Of a DNA stretch of 16,258 nucleotides, positions 1-8,161 are shown piece after piece. Every line of letters starts with the position of its first letter. Within the stretch, counting starts at the first letter, position 1. The notes below the pieces were generated by a model. The model was not told where the DNA came from. It made no database searches and saw only the letters and a program-made list of their open reading frames with translations. The position numbers were made by a program, and so were the translations under genes. The DNA comes from Funneliformis mosseae (lineage: Eukaryota; Glomeromycota; Glomeromycetes; Glomerales; Glomeraceae), in NCBI GenBank assembly GCA_910592005.1, contig CAJVPP010002118.1:1-16258 (forward strand). The letters are read 5' to 3'.

Positions 1-20
1 AAAATAATGATAAACGTTAA

Positions 21-101
21 AATAATGAAAATGAATATCACAATGATAGCTGTGATAGCAGTGAAATCAGTGATCACAATTTTTCTAGTGATCATTGGTG
101 A
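21..101 (+). pseudogene. Possible acidic, N/S/D-rich C-terminal tail of a gene entering from the left
   Basis: From 21 to the TGA at 99-101 one frame reads as 26 residues rich in Asn, Ser, Asp, Glu and His, ending in SSDHW. That composition resembles the low-complexity tails of many AT-rich fungal proteins. The same frame is open to the window edge except for a TAA at 18-20, so a parent gene would be broken or spliced there. The stretch contains several TGATCA/AGTGATCA copies, so a simple repeat can explain the composition. No domain is visible and the assignment is weak. Confidence 0.15.
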
Positions 102-103
102 TG

Positions 104-543
104 TTAATTGGCGCAGTCATTTAGTTGCGCAAATGGATTATCACTAACAATGCTTACTGCAACTCTATATTAATAATAGCAGTTACAGGGTTTTTCTTAA
201 TTTTAACATGACATCGCAATACTATAGTTCACTATTCTTCTTCTGAAATACTAGTAAATGTTGCATTTCCTTCTAATTTTGGTCTTCTCATTCATTGAAG
301 GAGTTTTTGTTGCTGCACTCTGAATTGCATCATTTGTCTCATATTAACATTAGCTTTAATGTTTATAAGGTCATCCCAAATGTTGTAAAGTTCAATATTA
401 TCTAAGAGTGATGGTCTTCTAGGTATTCTCTTCCTAGGTTTAGTATTATTATCCACTACTGTTTGGGGTATTTGTTCAATTATTTCCATTGGTTCATTAA
501 TTATTTGAGATCGAGTTTGTCTGGTATTAGTTTCTCTTTGCGA
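104..543 (-). pseudogene. Decayed retroelement polyprotein fragment (Gag/protease linker plus retropepsin core)
   Basis: Read on the minus strand from about 543, an open frame carries a basic/proline linker (KPRKRIPRRP, about 430-400) and then YNIWDDLINIKANVNMRQMM. This resembles the short segment that precedes the aspartic protease in Ty3/Gypsy-type fungal polyproteins (YxxxxDLxxxKAxIxxxQLL). A TGA at 292-294 interrupts it, the same frame resumes with MRRPKLEGNATF, and it stops again at 232-234 and 229-231. It then reads CHVKIKKNPVTAII (213-172), the classic strand before a retropepsin DSG/DTG site. The catalytic Asp position now reads Asn (169-171). After a shift of one base near 163-168 the downstream core VAVSIVSDNPFAQLND follows (to about 113). 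Three stops, a frameshift and loss of the catalytic Asp make this a dead remnant. The family match is from recalled motifs, without a search. Confidence 0.6.
108..132. repeat. Short imperfect inverted repeat
   Basis: TTGGCGCA at 108-115 faces TGCGCAA at 126-132 with a 10-base loop, and one G is bulged. It lies at the point where the retropepsin similarity ends. It could be a chance hairpin or a leftover junction. Confidence 0.25.
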
Positions 544-1554
544 ATTTTATTTTATTTTATTTTTATAATTTTAGATTTTACTCAGAAAAAATATTCTTTT
601 ATATGTATTAAGAGAAAATAGTTGTAAAAGGTTTTTTGATATACTAATTACTATTAATATAAGTTCAAATTTATATATCACAAATAAAAACTTATAGATA
701 ATCAAAAATAATTGATAAATAAAATAATTTTTTTATCATTAACATATTGTGATTATTTATTAAAATTTTTTTCAAAATAATTATTTCAAATAATCTTTCA
801 TAAATATTTACTGATATTAAATATTTAATGATATCTTTTTATCAAAGTAAAATATATGAATAATCTCTAAACTTTTTGATATTATACTTATATTAATGAA
901 TTCTAATTTTATCATTATAATCATCTTTGATTAGATTTTTGTTAGAATTTTTTAAACATATCTACAAATTCTGTAATGATATTATTTACATTTATTTAAT
1001 ATCTAATAGTTAACATGACAGTAATAAAAATTAAAAAAATTTAAGAGAGATTTATCTTACCAAAACCTAAATTAGTTTGAATTTAGTTTTCAAAAATACC
1101 TCTATTAATATTGCAGTAAAAACAGAGAGGTGAAGTAATTTTCTTAGCAAATTTGATAAAATATTTTGATTTTTATCAACAAGTACTAAAGTAGTAAATA
1201 TATAATAAATTAATAATGAAAAAAATTATTATGTAAAGTGTAACCAAAAATATCACCTAAAAAGATTATATCAAATAGCTAAAAATAAAATTCTGAACTT
1301 ATAAAAATTGATGATACAATATAAACTTTATATAAGAAAGTTTCTAAAAAAATCAAATTCTGAGAAATTTTTGATTAAAATTAAGAGCTTAATGCATTTT
1401 AATCTAATAATATCAAGAACTAAAATGTAATAAAAGTCTTAATTTGTTAAAAAATTTTCAGAACCTGATTTTCCTAGCAATCAACCTATATAAAGTAAAA
1501 TATACTACAGAAATGATTAAATATTTAGTAATTATTTTTTATGAAAAGTGTCAC
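544..1554. other. AT-rich desert, nothing recognised
   Basis: This stretch is AT-rich with dense stops in all frames. I see no splice-site series, no tRNA-like B box and no protein motif. The retroelement frame ends at the A/T-only run around 541-560. Confidence 0.6.
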
Positions 1555-1569
1555 ATATATATATATATA
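1555..1569. repeat. AT dinucleotide microsatellite
   Basis: An uninterrupted run of alternating A and T, 15 bases long, directly visible between CAC and CCAG. Shorter TA runs occur near 2960, 3937 and 7717. Confidence 0.85.
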
Positions 1570-1806
1570 CCAGTATTATTATAAGTTAAATACACAAGGT
1601 TAAAATCTGAAACTTTGCATAAATACTCCTTTTATTATGTGTAATCTACATATAAAAAAAGATCAGATTTCAGCTTAGAATACAGGTTTTTTATTTATAA
1701 AAAAATTAACCAATTATTTACTATTAAAATATTTTTAATATTTATTTCATATTAAGAGATACCAGTATTTTCTTCTAATAATATGCTAATATTTAAGCTT
1801 AATAAG

Positions 1807-1857
1807 CTCTAACAAATCCTAACTAATCTTAATAAACCCTAACCTAACTCTAACTAT
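1807..1857. repeat. Degenerate telomere-like CCCTAA patch
   Basis: About 50 bases contain repeated CTAAC units: CTCTAAC, TCCTAAC, CCCTAACCTAACTCTAAC. CCCTAA is the complement of the common fungal telomere unit TTAGGG. Only one perfect CCCTAA is present and the rest are variants, so this would be an old interstitial trace. It may equally be a local cytosine-containing simple repeat. Confidence 0.35.
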
Positions 1858-3057
1858 AACAAATTGATATGCATGATAAATAAGATTTCATACTCAAAAA
1901 AAATTAAGTTTTCTGAATAAATAGTAAAAATGAAAACTTGAGGGTGTGATACATGTCAAATAAATATTTTAATATTAAATAATTCATATGATATAAAGAA
2001 TAATTGATATCTTTTAAATAGAATTTATACTTTATACAAATAAATATTTATTTTTTTATTAAAATTAAAAAGTTTTAAGTTTATTTATAAATTTTAAATA
2101 TATATTATTATTGAGAACTGATATGTAATAGAATTTGTATTATATGATAAGATTTAATAAATAATTATTAAATAATTATTAAAAATTATGATAAAATAGA
2201 AATGTCTGCTATACTGAATATACTAATATCATATTAATTTTAAATATTTTCAAATAAAATCAAAAGTATAATTTGTTTACTATTCATTAATTATTTTAGT
2301 TAATTTTTTATATACAATATACTATATACAACATATATATACTACACTTTACTAACGTATTTAATTGTATTGACTAAATTGAATAATTTTTTGAATTATA
2401 TAAAATTAAAAATATCAATTACTTTTATTATGATAATAATAAATAAAAATATTTTTATATATAAATTATAGATTAGAATGATACCTTTGATCGGATATAT
2501 AGACGTGTCTTATTTAAGTAAAGATTTAATTTGACCATCATATAAGCAAAAAAGGTAGAATTAAAAATGCATAGTATTAGCTGATATATAGTCATAGTCA
2601 ATGAACTTATAAAATAAAATTGATTAAAAAATTAGATAATTACATAAAGTTTAATTGATTGATTTAAACTGAATTGTATCTTATGTGATATTAGTTAATT
2701 AATTAAGTTTTATAAAACTTATTGTTATATTTTGTAATAAAATATGATCTGTAAATTAATTTTTTATTCTATTTAAATAATTTAGATAGATGATTACACA
2801 TAAAAAAGTGATTTTCAAGTAAAAAATTTACAATTTTATTGCTTAAAGCTATAATAAAACAAATATATTAAAATTATAAATAGAAAATGTAATGTTCAAA
2901 TAAGAAAAGAAAACCTTGAATCTAAATCAAATACATATTTTTAAATTTATTAACTGTTTTGATATATATATGTAACAATAAATCACATGATATTTGATTA
3001 ATAACCTGAAATTTCACAATTCTCTAAAAATGAAATTTTTGAATAAAAAGACCTTAT
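1858..3057. other. AT-rich desert with an 18-bp perfect palindrome
   Basis: No gene, RNA gene or splice pattern is visible. TAAGTTTTATAAAACTTA at 2704-2721 is a perfect palindrome, and further short A/T inverted repeats (for example around 2649-2670) occur nearby. In sequence this AT-rich such palindromes are expected from time to time. Confidence 0.5.
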
Positions 3058-3195
3058 TTATTATATTGAGAGGCTCTGAGTAGTATTCCTAATGAATTGA
3101 GTTGAATTGAGTTTCAAGTCAAAATTATTCTACATACCTTTAATTTAAAGTACTTATTTATTATGTGTAACTAAAATTTACAATTATGCACAATC

Positions 3196-3228
3196 ATGCA
3201 AGTCAAATATGTGAGTTTATGCAAGTCA
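3196..3228 (+). repeat. Direct repeat of 10 bases
   Basis: ATGCAAGTCA occurs at 3196-3205 and again at 3219-3228, 23 bases apart, inside a GC-elevated patch of the desert. No function is evident. Confidence 0.5.
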
Positions 3229-3256
3229 TTTTCAGAACTCTAGCTCTGAGATCCCT

Positions 3257-3307
3257 TTTAGTTTATCATAGATGATCTACCGCTTTAGACTTTATCACAA
3301 GTGATCT
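3257..3307. repeat. Two tandem copies of a palindromic 22-24 bp unit
   Basis: TTTAGTTTATCATAGATGAT plus CT (3257-3278) and TTTAGACTTTATCACAAGTG plus ATCT (3284-3307) align with a two-base gap and three mismatches. Each copy holds its own inverted repeat: ATCAT/ATGAT in the first and ATCAC/GTGAT in the second. The half-sites differ, but each remains internally complementary. A third, weaker version follows at about 3311-3334 (TCTAGATTTC then TTAGATAATCC). Confidence 0.45.
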
Positions 3308-3385
3308 GTACTCTAGATTTCTATTAGATAATCCATGATTTTAATCATTCTTTCGTTATTTTTTATATTTAATAGCAAGTTAGAA

Positions 3386-3410
3386 AGTGAAAAGTGAAAA
3401 AGTGAAAAGT
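3386..3410 (+). repeat. AGTGAAA minisatellite, about three units
   Basis: AGTGAAA, AGTGAAAA and AGTGAAAAGT stand head to tail with slight length variation. This is a simple purine repeat, directly visible. Confidence 0.75.
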
Positions 3411-4221
3411 TATTTTTCTATCTACTATTTCTTTTTTTTATTTTAAGTACATAATATTTACAACTAAAAATAAAATCTATTTTTAGATTTTCTAAAAAAA
3501 TAATAATACATTTCTTTTATAAATAAAAATAAATGTATTTCTTTTAAAAAAAATTTTACTTTTTAATTTTAAATATTTAAATCAAAAAAAAATATTTCTT
3601 TTATATTAGAGTTTATTTTCGTTTTAGCTTATAACAAGTTAAACTTCTATTAATAAGGAATCAACAAAAAAGCTATACACTATACAGTCTGAACTTGAAA
3701 TAATGAATTCTTAATATAATTATCACTAAATAAATTCTTCGTTTAATGATATTTTAAAATTTTTAATTCTTATTTTTCAGATTTATAAATTTTGACAAAA
3801 CGATTTTTTCAAAAATTTTATAATAAACTGGAATAATGTTACATATTTCATCCATTTTTAATATTAAAATATGTAAAAGTAATAATATTCTATATTAAAT
3901 AAGATTTGTCTAACAAAGTATTTTTTTTAATTTATATATATATATTGATCAATACTTATTTCTTAAATTCAATTATATAATGCTAAATTACATGGTGATT
4001 AATTAAAAATATTTCTTTAGTAATTAATATTTTCAACACATCATTATTTATAAAATAAATTAATTTTTAATAAAGATTTGTATATATCATTAAAGCTTTA
4101 TTATATACTATATTAGAGTCAATTAAAAGTATATTAAAAAATTAAAATTTATTAAAAACTTTATTCTTTAAAAATCACAAAAACTTATTATATAAAATTA
4201 CAATTTTTTATTATTACATAT
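3411..4221. other. AT-rich desert, nothing recognised
   Basis: Only A/T runs and short imperfect repeats are seen, such as ATTTCTTTTA with variants at about 3510, 3536 and 3593. No coding or RNA signal is visible. Confidence 0.55.
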
Positions 4222-4284
4222 ATGAGGACAATTATACAACTCAAACTAGAAGTGATCCCTGATCATAAACACAGTTTAATTGTT

Positions 4285-4440
4285 TTAAGAAAGGTATAAA
4301 ACTAATTCCTTCTCAGAAAAAGTAGAATCCTTATCAAAGAAACTGCACAACAGAATAGTTATTAGCGATTTCCCTCCTGAAGTATCTTTCTTTTGAAACT
4401 AGTATCCACAATAATTCCAGCCGCTCACTATTCTATGGAC
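4285..4440 (-). pseudogene. GC-elevated patch with a decayed minus-strand reading frame, unidentified
   Basis: The patch is clearly less AT-rich than its surroundings. On the minus strand one frame reads VHRIVSGWNYCGY, then a TAG at 4399-4401, then 37 more residues including KDTSGGKSLITILLCSFFDK before a TAA at 4285-4287. The SGGKSL string recalls a P-loop, but the rest of a Walker A context is missing and I do not assign a family. A decayed mobile-element gene is a reasonable guess; chance is not excluded. Confidence 0.2.
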
Positions 4441-5662
4441 TTTTTAAAAGGAAATAAAAAAATAACAATAATTTATAATTAAATTACGAAAATCAAATAA
4501 ACATATATCTTCTTTGCACTTTTGCCCTTCTTTACCGGTGATATTTAATAAAGTATATAAACTTTAATAAGTTTATTACTAAAAATATTTTATTTTTTTT
4601 TAGTCTTATCAATATGAGTTGTAAGAAAAAAAGATAATCATAATATTAAAAATCAAATGTAATTTATAGATTTATGCATTTATAATACATTTTATTAATA
4701 CACATTTTTTTAAAAATTTTTATAATTTATATTCGAATTTAAATATTTTAAAAGCAAATAATTTAAGTTTATTATAATCATAATCATATAACTTGTCATG
4801 AAATAATTGCATTATATTTTTTTTAAATTTATTACTGAAAATAAAAAATTATAAAATAAATTATTATACTTATCTGTATGATGTAAATGATCTTGTTTTT
4901 TAATATTTTTTGTGATATCATAAAGTTTATATAAAATTAGTTATACAATAATGATAATTTATATTAAGCAAATAAATAATACTTATTATTATATATATTA
5001 ATTCAAGTAATTTGTTTCTATTTTTAATATAATAAATAATATAAATGATAAGTAGTAATTATAAAATATTTTACTAATTGTTAAAGTTTCAAAAATCTCG
5101 CTCACTTTTATTTAGATTTTAAATTTTTGGTTATTGAATTATAATATTTTAGAAGCTAAAGATAAAGGACGCTAATTAATAAACATCTCAAACAAATTTT
5201 TTTAATAAGTATTTAGATAATTTATTCTATTTTATTTTTGCAATAACAATTCAATTATGTAGAATCTAATTACATCTTATACAAATTTATATTATTTTAT
5301 TTTATTTAATTTTGGATTTTTTTTTAATTTAAGTTTTAAATTTTTATTTTATTTTTAATTAAAGATTTATAGCTATAATTTTAATATAAGTTTTTTTTTA
5401 ATTCTTATTTAATATCTAAGTGGTTGACAAAAGAATATATTTTAATTATTGCAGTATTAATAATTGTACTTTCATTATATATTTTTCAAAAAAATTAAGA
5501 ATAATAAAAATAATCAAAATAATCAAATTTAGAAGGCATTAAGTCTCGCTTTATTATTGTGAAATATTAATAAGTTTGTTAAGATTTCTTTTCAGTAAGA
5601 TTTGCATAAATATTATTCGTCTAAAATAAGATTTTTAAATTATATTATTATTTTTATAACAC
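4441..5662. other. AT-rich desert, nothing recognised
   Basis: A and T dominate and stop codons are dense in all six frames. No splice series, RNA gene or long repeat was seen. Confidence 0.6.
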
Positions 5663-5691
5663 AAAAAGGTAAACTAATTTACCTTTTTTTT
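5663..5691 (+). other. Perfect 11-bp hairpin followed by a T run
   Basis: AAAAAGGTAAA (5663-5673) and TTTACCTTTTT (5678-5688) pair without mismatch around a CTAA loop, and the T run continues to 5691. The form is that of a hairpin-T terminator, or a stop for RNA polymerase III. No RNA gene could be identified just upstream, so its role is unknown. The stem is mostly A/T with only two G-C pairs. Confidence 0.4.
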
Positions 5692-7078
5692 ATGATTCAT
5701 AAAAGTGGAGCTTACATTTTTTAATATACAATAAATTTTATGCTAGACATCTAGTAAGATTACATCTTATTGATAAGAAATGATAAACTTTCTCATTATA
5801 ATTTTAAATCAACATCATAAAATCATACAATAATATTGTTAAATTATATATTATTAATTTGAAAATGAAAAAGATGTTATAAAAATATTTTTATTTTATT
5901 TTATTTAATTTTTTTTTTAAACAGTAATAATAAATTTTTTAATATGATATAATTAATACATAATTAATTAAAGAATATTTTCTTCAGATATTTAAGTTTG
6001 CTTCACAAGAAATTCATTTTTAAAAATATCAAATAATCTGATATATTTAAATTACATTTAATAAAAAATTTTAAACTGCATCATTTTGTATTCTAAATTA
6101 CAAAGATTGGTTTTAGCTTGTGATTATTAGGTTTTTCTAGGATTTTTTTATGACGAAATAAGTAAATATATTAAAATTTTTTCTCTTTCATATTTAATTG
6201 TGTTGACCTTTCACATAAACTTAAAAAATAATTATAATTCCTAAAATAATTTACTAGAATTTATTTCCTATTCAGGTAATTATGATTTAGTCAATTTCCA
6301 TTTGTACATTGTATATGGTTGTATAAATGTTATATAAATTACATTTTTAGACGAAAACTAGAGAAAAGGGAGAATATGTAAGATGATAAATAGCCAACTG
6401 CGATTCAGAAGGACACTATAAAAAAAAAATTTTAATATTTCGCTATTTAATTAGTTTTATCCCTTTAAATTGTATATAAAATTATTTATAAAATATTTTT
6501 GAAAACTTAAAATATTTTGACATCTAATGATTATAAAAAAATAAAATAACGTTTATTAGATTTTTTATATTAAAATACTTTTATTAATAATATTTATAAA
6601 TTTTTAAAATTAATAATTATTAATATATAACAATTTTTCAATTTTTCAATTTTAATAACAATTTATGTAATAATTATTTAAAAATAAAATTTGGTTTAAT
6701 GGATTCATCTTATTAAAACATATTAAATAATAGTATTTTTATATTTTTGAGATTAATACAGTTAATTCCGTTTTTTTTTTAATTTATACTTAGAAAACAT
6801 CATAAAATTTATTATAAAAGTATTAAACATATTTTAAAATATTTTAAAATAATTAAAAATGATTTTAATTTATAAATAAAATTGCCTACAAATTTATAGG
6901 TAAAACAAATAAGGGAAAATATCTTAGGTTATATATATTAATGGACTATGTTGTGTTGAAACTTTCAAATCTTAATAAAGATGATAGGAGTCAATAATTA
7001 TTTTTTGGGATTTAAAATTATATTATCTTTATCATGTTATTTTTATTTTTATTTTAGTTTTTTTATAAGACATTCCCC
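5692..7078. other. AT-rich desert, nothing recognised
   Basis: This holds simple repeats such as CAATTTTT twice around 6635-6650 and ATATTTTAAA twice around 6830-6850. A short, slightly GC-richer patch (about 6355-6415) has no usable frame. No gene is supported. Confidence 0.55.
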
Positions 7079-7099
7079 CAATCCTTTCCCTTTTCATCT

Positions 7100-7123
7100 T
7101 GCGATATTATCTGCGATATTATC
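7100..7123 (+). repeat. Tandem duplication of TGCGATATTATC
   Basis: Two exact 12-base copies stand head to tail (7100-7111, 7112-7123). A second small tandem, GTAACTTT followed by GTAACTTT, lies at about 7157-7172. Recent slippage is the simplest explanation. Confidence 0.75.
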
Positions 7124-7362
7124 GCTTTCGTTATTTTAACTTAATATATTTTCGTTGTAACTTTGTAACTTTGTAATTTCAATATTTTTAGCACTTTAAT
7201 TGGGTAAATACAATTGAATTTCGAAAGTGATGTTAAGGCAACACTTGATTAATTAATTTTATTGAATAATTTTACATCATAATTACCACATTTCTGCAAA
7301 CATTTGAAAATTGTTTAGAAATATAAAAGAAAGAACTGAATACAATAATATTTTTAATCAAC

Positions 7363-7499
7363 TGTAAAATTGCTCTCGTGACCTATAGTTAGACATATGA
7401 ACTTAAGAATATTAAGAATATTGCAAACGGTGAAGAAATCAAAACTGGAAATATTAAACTCACCTTATTCACATGAGTCTTAAGGCCGTTGAAAGTCAT
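7363..7499 (-). pseudogene. Candidate first exons of a broken BAR-like gene
   Basis: On the minus strand an ATG at 7499-7497 (A at -3) opens MTFNGLKTHVNK and ends exactly at a good donor, GTGAGT (7463-7458). After an intron with acceptor CTATAG, a short exon (7382-7363) reads VTRAIL and reaches a GTTGAT donor. The start resembles BAR-domain proteins of the Rvs161/Hob3 type, which begin M-S/T-W/F-x-G-[FL]-K-x-x-[VI]-N-[RK] and then have a QKTG motif. Downstream, a segment after TTTGCAG can read KCGNYD, but its phase is off by one base. No later BAR exons are seen, so at best this is a truncated or shifted copy. The match rests on short motifs and could be chance. Confidence 0.22.
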
Positions 7500-8098
7500 C
7501 TTAAATGAGGCAAATAATTATAGAATTAATAGAATTCCTTTGAAGACCAAGAATGATTGAGGATGAATGCTTTTTCGTCGACCTTACATCTTCGTGTCTG
7601 TAATCTCATGCTATCATTTCATGGTATCGTCATCCTTTAAGATGCACCATCATTTTTTGAATATCAAAACGCTTTTAAAAGCTCATCTTCAAGCTCGACT
7701 TGCGAGAAATGGAAATATAGATATATATATCTTCTTTTGAATAAGATAAATGAGAATAAGTCACAAACAAATGAGTACGAAATTTATAAAAAAAAGACGC
7801 GTTCGCATTTTAAAAAAAATAAAAAATAATAATGTCAAGTTTTTTAAAGAATAAATAAATTTTGCGTTGATGCAATCGAGTCTAAAAATTTGATAGTTGA
7901 TCTATTTAACAATGAAAATAGGAATCAGTCAAATGTATCAGAAAATTCATACATACTACGTGAATTTGTAATTGTAAAAATATCAGAACAACTTGGATTG
8001 CTCGTAAGATCTAATTAATATCTGACTGATCGATCGACAAGTGCTTAAAAAAAAATGCTAAGAGCGTGATACAATGCAATGTAATGCAAATTGAACAA
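7500..8098. other. Intergenic, GC-elevated stretch upstream of the kelch gene
   Basis: Positions 7500-7720 are less AT-rich than the desert and contain an inverted AGGATGA/TCATCCT pair about 70 bases apart (near 7560 and 7632). They would be leader and promoter of the minus-strand candidate if that gene is real. From 7720 to 8098 there is AT-rich sequence without a recognisable gene. Confidence 0.4.
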
Positions 8099-8106
8099 TA
8101 TAAAAA
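8099..8106 (+). promoter_or_regulatory. Possible TATA box of the kelch gene
   Basis: TATAAAAA lies 55 bases upstream of the kelch start codon, a plausible place for a TATA element. The background is so AT-rich that the match alone means little. Confidence 0.25.
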
Positions 8107-8161
8107 TGATCTTTCTTTTTTTTAATAAAACAATTGCAATTATCTTTAAGTAAATACTGTA

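Noticed and set aside
7..147. Plus-strand frame of 46 codons from ATG at 7
   Set aside because: A hydrophobic, Met/Ile-rich reading from GTGATA-type repeats; it overlaps the retropepsin remnant on the other strand.
4222..4299. Plus-strand frame of 25 codons ending before a GTATAA donor-like site
   Set aside because: No acceptor at a normal intron distance gives a continuation, and no homology is recognised.
4285..4440. Naming the patch as a RecQ-type helicase relic
   Set aside because: SGGKSL alone is not enough; the residues expected before a Walker A motif in that family are missing.
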